Origin: Salipaludibacillus neizhouensis
Lineage (GTDB): Bacteria; Bacillota; Bacilli; Bacillales; Salisediminibacteriaceae
Assembly (NCBI RefSeq): GCF_002886185.1
Contig: NZ_KZ614146.1
Span: 255,927-319,926, forward strand
DNA: 64,000 nucleotides
Direction of reading: 5' to 3'
In this document: in pieces, positions 34,714-42,525 of the stretch
Numbering within the stretch: position 1 is the stretch's first letter
Layout of the letters: every line of letters begins with the position of its first letter
Position numbers and translations under genes: made by a program
The notes under the pieces: generated by a model
Told to the model about the DNA's origin: nothing
Databases searched by the model: none
Seen by the model: the letters and a program-made list of their open reading frames with translations, nothing else

Positions 34714-35118
34714 ATGATGTTAAAAAAGATCTCTTTATCTACTCAATCGAGAGATGAAATGAAAGATGTGACAATGGAAGTAAAACAAGTTGTCAAGGAA
34801 AGTGGTATTCAACAAGGTGTCGTCTATGTATACTGTGCTCATACAACAGCTGGAATAACTATTAATGAAAATGCCGATCTAGATGTGAAATCAGATATGC
34901 TTATGCGATGGGATGAGGTTTATCCGTGGAATCACGCTAAGTATCAGCATGCAGAAGGAAATACCGCTTCACATCTTAAAGCGAGTACGGTTGGTGCTTC
35001 CCAAACGATTATTCTTGAAAAGGGTGAACTTATTCTAGGAACGTGGCAAGGGATTTATTTTTGTGAATTCGACGGTCCAAGAAATAGAAACATGTTCGTG
35101 AAAGTAATGGAGGGATGA
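34714..35118 (+). CDS. YjbQ/UPF0047 family protein
   Basis: 134 residues. The family core is clear: [21 protein letters not shown] (conserved His-Thr-Thr-Ala), [15 protein letters not shown] and [18 protein letters not shown] at the end. Members form trimers; some show thiamine phosphate synthase activity in vitro, but the physiological role is unsettled. Two adjacent ATGs (34714, 34717) share AAGGAGG at 34703-34709; the second is better spaced. Probably cotranscribed with the ProC-like gene. Confidence 0.88.
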   Translation: MMLKKISLSTQSRDEMKDVTMEVKQVVKESGIQQGVVYVYCAHTTAGITINENADLDVKSDMLMRWDEVYPWNHAKYQHAEGNTASHLKASTVGASQTIILEKGELILGTWQGIYFCEFDGPRNRNMFVKVMEG

Positions 35119-35205
35119 TGGGAGGGTTTTCATACCTCTTACTTAAAATATATGATAAAATGCTATCAGTGTATTTGAATTTATCATAGTGGGAGTTTAC
35201 TAAAG

Positions 35206-36831
35206 ATGTCTGATAAGCAATTAATTCGTGGGACCATGATTTTAACAGCAAGTATTTTTTTGACAAAGATGCTCGGACTTATTTATATCTTTCCTTTCCA
35301 GGCACTTGTAGGCCCTACAGGACTGGCTTTATATGGATATGGGTATACCCCTTACACGGTACTTCTGAGTCTTGCCACTCTTGGGGTACCTCTTGCGGTT
35401 TCTAAATTTGTATCCAAGTACAATGCTTTAGGCGATTATCGTACAGGACAACGCTTATTAAAATCTGGTCTGATTGTTATGACGGTTACAGGATTTATTG
35501 CATTTCTCCTATTATTTTTTCTGGCTAATCCCATAGCAAATCATATTTTAGATCCAAATGACTTAAAGGGAAATTCGATTGCGGACGCAGTGTTTACGAT
35601 CCGAATGGTGAGTGTAGCGTTAATCATTGTTCCATTTATGGCGATTATTAGAGGTTATTTTCAAGGTCACCAATCCATGGGACCGACAGCTATTTCTCAA
35701 GTAGTCGAACAAATCATCAGGATTATTTTTATCCTTGTACTTGCTTATTTTATTCTAGAAGTTTTCGATGGCAGGATGGCTACCGCAGTTGGTTTTGCGA
35801 CCTTTGGAGCGTTTGTTGGGGCGTTGGGGGGACTTGCTGTACTTCTTTTTTATTGGAAAAAACGAGCGCCAAGTCTGCAAAAGCAGATAGATGAAAGCAC
35901 AATTGATCATCAAATCCCTTTACGTAAAATGTATAAAGAGTTATTTGCGTATGCACTGCCAATCTCGTTTGTTGGCTTAGCGATACCATTATACCAGACG
36001 GTGGATTTGATGACGTTTGTTCCAGCTATGAGAGAGTTAGGATTTACACAAGATGTTGCTGAAAAATATTACGGGACCTTCTCGCAAGCGTCTCATAAAC
36101 TTATTTTAATCCCTGTTTCCGTTGCAACAGCGATGTCTCTTACTATTTTACCTACCGTAACAAATGCTTTTATAAACAATGAAACAGATAGGCTGCAACG
36201 AACGATTACACAAACCTATCAAATTATTTTATTTTTGTCGATCCCGTCTGCTGTCGGTTTAATGGTTTTATCAGAACCAGTATATGCTGCTTTATACCCC
36301 GGGACTCCAAACGACTTGGCGGTCGGATCAGAAATATTACGAGTTTACGCACCAGTTGCCATAGCATTTTCTATTTTTGCTGTTACAGGGGCATTATTAC
36401 AAGGAATTAACCAACAGAAATATGCAGTACTCGGTTTGGTTCTAGGGATTGTTTTTAAGTTTGTCTTTAATGGTATTTTCATTTCCCTGTTTGCGGCTAC
36501 TGGAGCAGTATTGGCGACGGCTATTGGTTATTTGCTCGCAATTTCAGTAAATGTGTGGGCTATTGGAAAATTTGCGGAGTTTAATTATTCCTATGTGTTA
36601 AAACGATTTATGCTTATTTTAATTTTCTCCGTCATTATGGGAGCGGTAGTTGCCTTCTTGAATTACGGATTTCAACAACTATTTCCGTTAGAGACTTGGT
36701 TAAACGCCTTGTTAGTTCTTCTGATAACTGTAGGATCAGGTGCTGCCGTATATTTCAATTTAAGTATACGATCAGGAGTGGCTGGTCAAATTCTAGGAGA
36801 CAGATTTACGATTTTAAAAAATAAGAAATAA
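35206..36831 (+). CDS. ytgP: MurJ-type lipid II flippase / polysaccharide exporter (YtgP)
   Basis: 541 residues with about 14 hydrophobic helices, of the MOP/MATE-like flippase superfamily (SpoVB/YtgP group). N-terminal LIRGTMILTASIFLTKMLGLIYIFPF with TGLALYGYGYTPYTVLLSL is typical. B. subtilis YtgP is the MurJ homologue that moves lipid II across the membrane for peptidoglycan synthesis. The ATG has GGGAG 11 bases upstream. Monocistronic, with a perfect terminator shared with the converging regulator gene. Confidence 0.9.
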   Translation: MSDKQLIRGTMILTASIFLTKMLGLIYIFPFQALVGPTGLALYGYGYTPYTVLLSLATLGVPLAVSKFVSKYNALGDYRTGQRLLKSGLIVMTVTGFIAFLLLFFLANPIANHILDPNDLKGNSIADAVFTIRMVSVALIIVPFMAIIRGYFQGHQSMGPTAISQVVEQIIRIIFILVLAYFILEVFDGRMATAVGFATFGAFVGALGGLAVLLFYWKKRAPSLQKQIDESTIDHQIPLRKMYKELFAYALPISFVGLAIPLYQTVDLMTFVPAMRELGFTQDVAEKYYGTFSQASHKLILIPVSVATAMSLTILPTVTNAFINNETDRLQRTITQTYQIILFLSIPSAVGLMVLSEPVYAALYPGTPNDLAVGSEILRVYAPVAIAFSIFAVTGALLQGINQQKYAVLGLVLGIVFKFVFNGIFISLFAATGAVLATAIGYLLAISVNVWAIGKFAEFNYSYVLKRFMLILIFSVIMGAVVAFLNYGFQQLFPLETWLNALLVLLITVGSGAAVYFNLSIRSGVAGQILGDRFTILKNKK

Positions 36832-36868
36832 AAAAATGCTTCAAGCGTATTTGCTTGAAGCATTTTTT
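36832..36868. terminator. Bidirectional terminator between ytgP and the HxlR-type gene
   Basis: AAAAATGCTTCAAGC at 36832-36846 is perfectly complementary to 36853-36867, with a 6-base loop. Its right end contains the stop codon of the minus-strand regulator. Confidence 0.9.
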
Positions 36869-37181
36869 AGTTCATCCATTGTTCTGCCCAGGTTTGCACT
36901 TGATCCATCGTGGATTCAAGGGCTCGCCCTTTTTCTGTGAGTTGGTACTCAATTCGAACAGGTGTTTCCGGGTACACACTGCGTGCAACCAAACCGGCCT
37001 CTTCAAGTTCTTTTAACCGATCAACGAGCATTTTATCGCTCATACTAGGTATTATTGCAGATATATCACGAAAGCGTTTTGAGCCTTGTAGTAGAACACG
37101 AATGATTAATCCATTCCATCGTTTTCCTAATAGCTGAAACGCGGATTCAAACTTTGGACACATTTTAGTTTGTTCCATCAT
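36867..37181 (-). CDS. HxlR-family thiol-redox regulator, YodB-like
   Basis: 104 residues with the HxlR winged helix: MCPKFESAFQLLGKRWNGLI at residues 7-26, DKMLVDRLKELEEAGLV as recognition region and PETPVRIEYQLTEKGRAL as wing. The start MCPKxESAFxLLGKRWNGLI is that of Bacillus YodB, whose near-N-terminal Cys senses diamide and quinones; Cys8 is kept here, but the protein ends before the C-terminal cysteines of YodB, leaving Cys8 the only cysteine. It is divergent from a WrbA-type quinone reductase gene, a likely target. Two ATGs are possible (37181, 37178). Confidence 0.85.
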   Translation of the reverse strand: MMEQTKMCPKFESAFQLLGKRWNGLIIRVLLQGSKRFRDISAIIPSMSDKMLVDRLKELEEAGLVARSVYPETPVRIEYQLTEKGRALESTMDQVQTWAEQWMN

Positions 37182-37208
37182 CTCACTCCTTGTCTAGAAG
37201 ATCTTCAG

Positions 37209-37274
37209 CATAGTATATCATAGTTCACTTGACTTTAGTAAGTACATGGGTTAATGAACTAACTAAATCATAGT
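37209..37274. promoter_or_regulatory. Candidate operator region between YodB-like gene and wrbA
   Basis: TAGTTCA at 37221-37227 and TGAACTA at 37255-37261 form a 7-bp inverted repeat enclosing TTGACT (37230-37235) and AGTAAGTAC. CATAGT occurs three times (37209, 37219, 37269). The dense repeats between divergent genes fit binding by the YodB-like regulator; this is inferred. Confidence 0.45.
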
Positions 37275-37399
37275 TATGCAAGATTAATTCATTAATTTAA
37301 AATAATAAGTAGTTTAAGTTTTTAAAAATAAAGGAAAAGCAAATATGACAGATCAGTTTTCAAACGTTTAATTATTATTTTAAAGGAGCAGGATAGAAA

Positions 37400-38020
37400 A
37401 TGACAAAAGTATTAATTCCTTTTTACAGCACATACGGACATATTCACACGATGGCAAAAGCAGTAGCTGAAGGCGCGGCAGAAGTGGAAGGCGCAGAAGT
37501 GAAAGTTGTGAGAGTAGAAGAATTTGAAGCTGTTAAGCAAGCAATGTCAGCTCAAGATGCTTATGTGCAAGCGCAGAAAGCACAGGAAGATATTCCTGTA
37601 GCAACGCATGACGACTTAAGATGGGCGGATGGCGTAGTATGGGGAATTCCAACACGTTACGGTTCGATGCCTGCTCAAATGAAACAATACTTAGACTCTG
37701 CAGGTGCTTTATGGATGAATGGAGAACTTGAAGGAAAAGCAACAGGGATTTTTACAAGCACAGGCTCTATTCACGGAGGGCAAGAAACAACGGCCATCAC
37801 TTCACTAATACCGTTATTGCACTTTGGATTTATTTATGTAGGTCTTCCTTATGGGCAAAATCCTGAGCAATTAACTACAGACGGTATTGGCGGCTCTCCA
37901 TACTCTGCATCAACTGTTGCTGGGGCAGACGGTAGTGCACAGCCGGACGAAAGAGATCTAACGATGGCTAGACGCCTTGGTAAAAGAGTTGCAACGGTAG
38001 CTAAAGCATTAAAAGAATAA
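37400..38020 (+). CDS. wrbA: WrbA-type NAD(P)H:quinone oxidoreductase
   Basis: 206 residues of flavodoxin-like fold: FYSTYGHIHTMAKAVAEGA (FMN phosphate loop, residues 6-24), DGVVWGIPTRYGSMPAQMKQ, FTSTGSIHGGQETT and PYGQNPEQ, all WrbA features. It reduces quinones by two electrons, avoiding semiquinone and adduct formation. The position opposite a YodB-like regulator supports a quinone-response pair. AAGGAG at proper distance from the ATG. Confidence 0.93.
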   Translation: MTKVLIPFYSTYGHIHTMAKAVAEGAAEVEGAEVKVVRVEEFEAVKQAMSAQDAYVQAQKAQEDIPVATHDDLRWADGVVWGIPTRYGSMPAQMKQYLDSAGALWMNGELEGKATGIFTSTGSIHGGQETTAITSLIPLLHFGFIYVGLPYGQNPEQLTTDGIGGSPYSASTVAGADGSAQPDERDLTMARRLGKRVATVAKALKE

Positions 38021-38061
38021 TGAAAGAACTGTCATAAAAAAACGTAACTTATTTTAGACGA

Positions 38062-38106
38062 GGAAGAACCAAAAGGAGTTTTTCACCTTTTGGTTCTTCC
38101 TTATTT
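38062..38106 (+). terminator. Terminator of wrbA
   Basis: GGAAGAACCAAAAGG at 38062-38076 is perfectly complementary to 38086-38100, followed by a T-rich tail. Confidence 0.9.
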
Positions 38107-38217
38107 TAATGCTTTTTAGGAAACTGGAAACAAAATAATAAAATATATCGTATGATATCGTATTTTACATAGATAAAGGTATATAATTATCGTATAAATT
38201 AGAAGGATAGATTCTTT

Positions 38218-38251
38218 TGTATTTAAGAAAAGACGCTACGCGTTTTTCTTA
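38218..38251 (+). repeat. R1 repeat, partial copy G (closing hairpin only)
   Basis: TGTATTTAAGAAAAGACG, then the ACGC-TAC-GCGT hairpin and TTTTTCTTA: the right end of the R1 element alone, about 90 bases upstream of the ftsW start. Confidence 0.7.
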
Positions 38252-38338
38252 AAGGAAGGAAGTCTCTTTTAGACTTGAAGACTCTCTGCTATAATGTAAG
38301 AATTAGTATGGGCGATGCTCATCGTGGAGGTGAACGCC

Positions 38339-39544
38339 TTGGAAGATGAAAATTCCAGAAAGCTTTTTATAGATTGGTATATTATTGCAAGTATTCTCAC
38401 GCTCGGACTTTTTGGATTAGTGATGGTGTATAGTGCTAGTTTTGTGCAAGGGTATCAAATGTCTGAAGACAATATATCGTATTTTTTTGATCGTCAGCTA
38501 CTGTGGTTAATCATTTCTATAATATTTTTTACAATTTTTATGTTTTTTCCTTATAAACATTACCGGAAACTTTCACCATGGATTGTGATAATAGCGATAT
38601 TTTCGTTAATATTAGTAATGATTCCAGGTGTTGGAATAGATGTTAACGGAGCGCAGCGGTGGATTTCGGTGGCTGGATTTCGGATTCAACCGTCGGAATT
38701 TGTCAAATTAGGCTCTATTATTTATTTAGCTTATGTTTATTCACGTAAACAAGCTTATATAAATAAATTTTTAACGGGGGTACTTCCGCCTTTAGTGGTC
38801 GTCATTGTCTTTTTCGGCCTGATCATGCTGCAGCCGGATTTAGGTACAGCAACCACCATTGTACTCGTAGCTGGTTTATTAGCATTTTGCTCCGGAGCCA
38901 GAATGCTACATTTGATTTCTCTTGGTTCTCTTGCATCTTGGGCGCTATTTCATTATGCGCAGTCCGAAGAATACAGGATGAATCGATTAATTGGTTACAG
39001 GGATCCATTTGAACTAGAGCAAACAGAAGGGTTTCAGTTAGTGCAATCCTATATTGCCATTGCGCACGGTGGACTTTCCGGAACGGGATTAGGGCAAAGT
39101 GTACAAAAGTTATTCTATTTACCGGAAGCTCATACAGATTTTATATTAGCAATTGTGAGTGAAGAGTTAGGAGCCACTGGAATCTTGTTTGTCTTTACAT
39201 TTATGTTTTTTATCATCGGGCGTGGTGTGTTAATTGGTGCACGATGCAAGGATACCTTTGGCAGTTTGTTAGCGTTTGGTATCGTATTTCAGTTGGCTAT
39301 TCAAATGATTTTCAATGCTTGTGCGGTTAGCGGACTTCTTCCAATTACAGGAATTCCATTTCCGTTTCTCAGTTATGGAGGATCGTCGTTATTGGTGACA
39401 TTTGTTTCGATGGGAATACTAGCAAATATATCAAGGAAGACGGAAAAGGATCGGCAAGAAGAACCACTTGACAGAGATGAGATTCTTGCTGGGGAAGTTA
39501 CTAGTGATGTGACACGAATGGCATCATCACATAGAAGTAGATAA
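38339..39544 (+). CDS. ftsW: SEDS family cell-division/elongation protein, FtsW type
   Basis: 401 residues from the TTG at 38339, set by GGAGG at 38326-38330; upstream ATG at 38315 lacks a site. About ten membrane segments with SEDS signatures: MVYSASF in helix 1, NGAQRWISVAGFRIQPSEFVKL, MLQPDLGTATTIV (with the catalytic-region Asp after extracellular loop context), and LLPITGIPFPFLSYGGSSLL at the end. SEDS proteins polymerise peptidoglycan glycan strands with partner PBPs. A second SEDS gene follows after 26 bases. FtsW against RodA assignment rests on similarity only. Confidence 0.85.
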   Translation: MEDENSRKLFIDWYIIASILTLGLFGLVMVYSASFVQGYQMSEDNISYFFDRQLLWLIISIIFFTIFMFFPYKHYRKLSPWIVIIAIFSLILVMIPGVGIDVNGAQRWISVAGFRIQPSEFVKLGSIIYLAYVYSRKQAYINKFLTGVLPPLVVVIVFFGLIMLQPDLGTATTIVLVAGLLAFCSGARMLHLISLGSLASWALFHYAQSEEYRMNRLIGYRDPFELEQTEGFQLVQSYIAIAHGGLSGTGLGQSVQKLFYLPEAHTDFILAIVSEELGATGILFVFTFMFFIIGRGVLIGARCKDTFGSLLAFGIVFQLAIQMIFNACAVSGLLPITGIPFPFLSYGGSSLLVTFVSMGILANISRKTEKDRQEEPLDRDEILAGEVTSDVTRMASSHRSR

Positions 39545-39570
39545 TTTGGAAAGTTTTAGAGGGTGAATAG

Positions 39571-40755
39571 ATGCAAGAGCGAAAGAGTGCGTTTCAACAA
39601 TTAGATTATTCATTATTGTTTTTTTTGTTTGTGTTAATGTGTTTCAGTTTAGTAGCAATATACAGTGCCAGTACTTCGACTGTAGAGCAATATGGTATGG
39701 CTCCAACGCATTATGTTAGACTTCAAATTATTTGGTTTGGGATTGGCGTCATTTTAATGCTTGGCGCGATGTTGGTAGATTATGATTTATTTAAAAATTT
39801 CTCAATTCCTTTGTATATACTAGGTTTGGGATTGTTATTAGTTGTTCATTTTTTTGGTGATGAGATTAATGGCGCCCAGCGGTGGATTACCGCACCTGGT
39901 TTACCCAGATTTCAACCATCCGAATTCGTTAAAATATTTGTAATTATAGCTTTAGCACATTTGATTTACACGATAACTAAAGTACCAAAAGAAAAATCTT
40001 TCAAGAATGATCTCCTTGTCGTCGGAAAAATTCTTGCAGTGGGTCTTCCGCCTTTTGCATTGATTTTAGTACAACCTGATTTAGGAACTGCATTAGTTAT
40101 TGCAGCAATTATTTTTATTATGATTTTAATGGCCGGTGTTACTTTTAGAATGTTAGGGTTAATGGCAGCTTTAGGAACTGGATTTATTGGTTCTATGGTA
40201 TGGATGCACAATAATCACTTTGCTTTCTTCTCAACATATCTCATTGAGCCCCATCAACTTAGTCGAATCTATTCATGGCTAGATCCTGGTGCCAATATAG
40301 GAGCAGCTGGGTACCAACTGTATCACGCGATGCAAGGTATTGGTGCTGGACAATTATACGGAACTGGTTTATTTGAAGGAGTTAAAGCACAAAGTGGAGC
40401 TATTCCTGAATTGCATACAGACTTTATCTTTGCAGTAATAGGAGAAGAATTTGGTTTTGTAGGTGCTACGGTGCTTATCGTAGTCTATTTCCTGCTACTA
40501 TACAGACTAGTGATTATTGCTTTTACTTGTAACAATACCTTTGGGACTTATCTAGTTGCGGGAACGCTAGGTCTTCTTGTATTCCAAATTTTTCAAAACA
40601 TTGGTATGACAGTTGGATTAGTTCCTATAACTGGACTTGCGTTACCTTTTGTAAGTTACGGTGGAAGTGCATTGATTACTAATATGCTAGCGATCGGGAT
40701 CGTTCTTAATGTAAATGTCAGGACGAAGCATTATATGTTTGGTGAAGAGGAATAG
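39571..40755 (+). CDS. rodA: SEDS family protein, RodA type
   Basis: 394 residues with about ten membrane segments. Motifs: LVAIYSAS in helix 1, NGAQRWITAPGLPRFQPSEF, LVQPDLGTALVI, LHTDFIFAVIGEEFGFVG and LVPITGLALPFVSYGGSALI. The variant lacking the FtsW-like PFP in the last motif (ALPF) fits RodA. It lies directly after the FtsW-type gene in the same orientation, probably one transcript. RodA makes peptidoglycan during cell elongation. GAGGG precedes the ATG. A nested terminator follows. Confidence 0.88.
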   Translation: MQERKSAFQQLDYSLLFFLFVLMCFSLVAIYSASTSTVEQYGMAPTHYVRLQIIWFGIGVILMLGAMLVDYDLFKNFSIPLYILGLGLLLVVHFFGDEINGAQRWITAPGLPRFQPSEFVKIFVIIALAHLIYTITKVPKEKSFKNDLLVVGKILAVGLPPFALILVQPDLGTALVIAAIIFIMILMAGVTFRMLGLMAALGTGFIGSMVWMHNNHFAFFSTYLIEPHQLSRIYSWLDPGANIGAAGYQLYHAMQGIGAGQLYGTGLFEGVKAQSGAIPELHTDFIFAVIGEEFGFVGATVLIVVYFLLLYRLVIIAFTCNNTFGTYLVAGTLGLLVFQIFQNIGMTVGLVPITGLALPFVSYGGSALITNMLAIGIVLNVNVRTKHYMFGEEE

Positions 40756-40758
40756 AGG

Positions 40759-40808
40759 GGGGATGACTCAATAGGTCTTTAATGACCTTTAGAGTTATCC
40801 TTTTTTCA
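40759..40808 (+). terminator. Terminator of the ftsW-rodA unit
   Basis: GGGGATGACTC pairs imperfectly with GAGTTATCC, with an inner AGGTC/GACCT stem and a following T-run. Confidence 0.85.
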
Positions 40809-40830
40809 TGTATTATGATAGCAGGACGAT

Positions 40831-40859
40831 GGAAAGCGAGCGGTAATTCTTCCGAACAG
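40831..40859. repeat. R3 element fragment (half copy)
   Basis: GGAAAGCGAGCGGTAATTCT followed by TCCGAACAG matches the right end of the 97-bp element at 43966-44062 (GGAAAGCAAGCAGTTATTCT, then TCCAAACAA). Only this end is present. Confidence 0.5.
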
Positions 40860-40961
40860 ACTTCGATGACAACAAAGCAACAAATTCACCAAATTAGATA
40901 TAAAAGTTTTTTAAAGATTGCAATGGAGTTTTTCTTAAGTTAAAGAAATGAGGGATTTATT

Positions 40962-41687
40962 TTGCGTACTGACAAGCTTTTAGCAACAATGGGATTTGGA
41001 TCTAGAAAAGATGTAAAAAAGATTCTTAAACAAGGGCTATTTTCTGTGAATGGAGAAATTGTGAAAGACGGAAAAAGGCATGTGAATACAGTGACAGATA
41101 TTCTCAAATATTCTGGCGAGGTTATTGAATACAGGGAAACGATTTATATTATGTTGAATAAACCAAAAGGTTATGTTTCAGCGACAGAGGATAAAACTGA
41201 AAAGACTGTTATAGATATTTTACAGCCTGAAGATGCATTGTTTGATCCCTTTCCGGTTGGAAGACTTGATAAGGACACAACAGGCTTATTGTTGTTAACG
41301 AATGATGGAAAACTGGCACATCAGCTTCTGTCTCCAAAGAAAAAGGTTGATAAACGGTATATAGTACATTTGGATTTACCGATTAATGAAGAAGATATTT
41401 TAGCTTTGGAGCAAGGAGTTACATTAGATGATGGGTATACAACCAAACCAGCAAAAGTAGAATATAAAGCGGAATCTAATGCTTCAGTGGCTTATATTAC
41501 AATCCAAGAAGGGAAATATCATCAGGTAAAGCGAATGTTTCAGACTAGGGGGAAAAAGGTCATCGAGTTAAAACGGGAGAGAATGGGGTCTCTTGTTCTG
41601 GATAATGAGTTGGAACTTGGAGAATATCGTGAATTAACTCCTGACGAACTTGAAGAACTAAGAAGTCATCAAGGTCATGAATCATAA
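40962..41687 (+). CDS. rsuA: RsuA-family 16S rRNA pseudouridine synthase
   Basis: 241 residues starting at TTG 40962, with GAGGG 7 bases upstream. N-terminal S4 RNA-binding domain (residues 1-58, MRTDKLLATMGFGSRKDVKK), then the synthase core: MLNKPKGYVSATEDK, catalytic Asp in FPVGRLDKDTTGLLLLTNDG near residue 105, KRYIVHL and YHQVKRMFQTRGKKVIEL. It isomerises a uridine of 16S rRNA (position 516 in E. coli). The same neighbourhood, ytgP to ytzE and pepV, is found in B. subtilis (YtzG). Confidence 0.93.
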   Translation: MRTDKLLATMGFGSRKDVKKILKQGLFSVNGEIVKDGKRHVNTVTDILKYSGEVIEYRETIYIMLNKPKGYVSATEDKTEKTVIDILQPEDALFDPFPVGRLDKDTTGLLLLTNDGKLAHQLLSPKKKVDKRYIVHLDLPINEEDILALEQGVTLDDGYTTKPAKVEYKAESNASVAYITIQEGKYHQVKRMFQTRGKKVIELKRERMGSLVLDNELELGEYRELTPDELEELRSHQGHES

Positions 41688-41741
41688 TGATTGAACATTA
41701 TGCAAGTTTGTTTTCTGTGACTTATGAATCTAAACAGTGCT

Positions 41742-41772
41742 AGGCTCAAGGAGAAAAACTCCTTGAGCCTTA
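41742..41772. terminator. Hairpin between convergent rsuA and ytzE
   Basis: AGGCTCAAGGAG and CTCCTTGAGCCT form a perfect 12-bp stem with an A5 loop. The T-run is short, so the terminator role is likely but not certain. Confidence 0.75.
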
Positions 41773-41869
41773 ACATTATAACTGTGTATAAAATTAAACA
41801 TACTTTTAGAGGATTAGAAAGCTAGCTATCCTATTATTAAAAAGATAATAGCTCTAATTAGGGATTCTT

Positions 41870-42088
41870 TTATGAAACCTTGATTTTCCTGTTCGTAGTT
41901 GTCCAAACACCGCGTTGATGACTGGCAACCAGATCGTTATATTCTAAAACATTAAGATCGCGTTGGACAGTTCTTTCGGTGATGCCGAATTCTTCCACTA
42001 ATTCTTTTGTGGATGCACTTCCTTGTTTTCTAATGTAAAGGTAAATGGATTTAATCCGAGTCAACATTCTATTCGTTGATGGCTTCAA
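41870..42088 (-). CDS. ytzE: Small DeoR-type HTH protein (YtzE)
   Basis: 72 residues made up of a DeoR-type winged helix only: MKPSTNRMLTRIKSIYLYIR, then TKELVEEFGITERTVQRDLNVLEYNDLV and a basic tail. No effector domain follows, and length and N-terminus agree with Bacillus YtzE. It probably binds DNA; targets are unknown. On its strand the upstream 440 bases contain hairpins and a tiny open frame with a strong ribosome binding site, hinting at a structured leader. Confidence 0.88.
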   Translation of the reverse strand: MKPSTNRMLTRIKSIYLYIRKQGSASTKELVEEFGITERTVQRDLNVLEYNDLVASHQRGVWTTTNRKIKVS

Positions 42089-42525
42089 AAAACCACTCCT
42101 TCTCCTCAGTGAAAGTCAAATACTCCATGTTCAAGGTTTCAGGTCAATGTTTCTTTCGGCATTTAGATGAGAGGCGCATGTAAAAATTCTTTTTTTTAGT
42201 TGTAGCTTTAATTATTAACACTTCATTTCTCAAAAGTATAAAAATACATCTCGCATGATTATTAATAAAAAGCTTTCAAAAAAACCGAAGAAGTATCAGT
42301 AAAACTCCAGGCAAGTAAAGCCTGTATTTAACTGATGTTTAAAAGCATCTCCACCCTCCTTTGCTTTAAGTTTACCCGAACACGGAATCGGGGTAAAGTA
42401 ATCTTTGTTTGAATATTGTTAATTGTTTGTAATGTTTTTTAACATCGCTTATATTTGGATTCTTTTTCTTATCATTAGAAAAGAGTATACTAATACTTGG
42501 AATATCCCAGTTAGGACGTGAAATT
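42089..42525. other. Intergenic stretch between ytzE and pepV with structured leader-like segment
   Basis: No normal-sized gene. On the minus strand, reading towards ytzE: a hairpin at 42371-42397 (TTTACCC/GGGTAAA ends), an AAAGGAGGG ribosome binding site, a six-codon frame MLLNIS plus stop at 42328-42348, a hairpin at 42295-42336 (ATCAGT/ACTGAT with inner CAGGC/GCCTG), and a T-run near 42280-42286. The right third should carry the pepV promoter. Confidence 0.45.
42280..42397 (-). promoter_or_regulatory. Possible leader with short ORF and hairpins upstream of ytzE
   Basis: The hexapeptide frame begins at ATG 42346-42348, 4-7 bases after a consensus ribosome binding site, and ends inside the downstream hairpin, so translation would open that hairpin. 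Such an arrangement is known from attenuators and inducible translation leaders. About 190 bases remain to ytzE. There is no direct evidence of transcription. Confidence 0.3.

Larger units (their letters stand above)
38021..38338. other. Intergenic stretch between wrbA and ftsW
   Basis: Holds the wrbA terminator (38062-38106), an AT-rich middle, and a 34-bp R1 fragment (38218-38251) just before the ftsW promoter region; TATAATG at about 38290 may be its -10 box. No gene. Confidence 0.5.
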
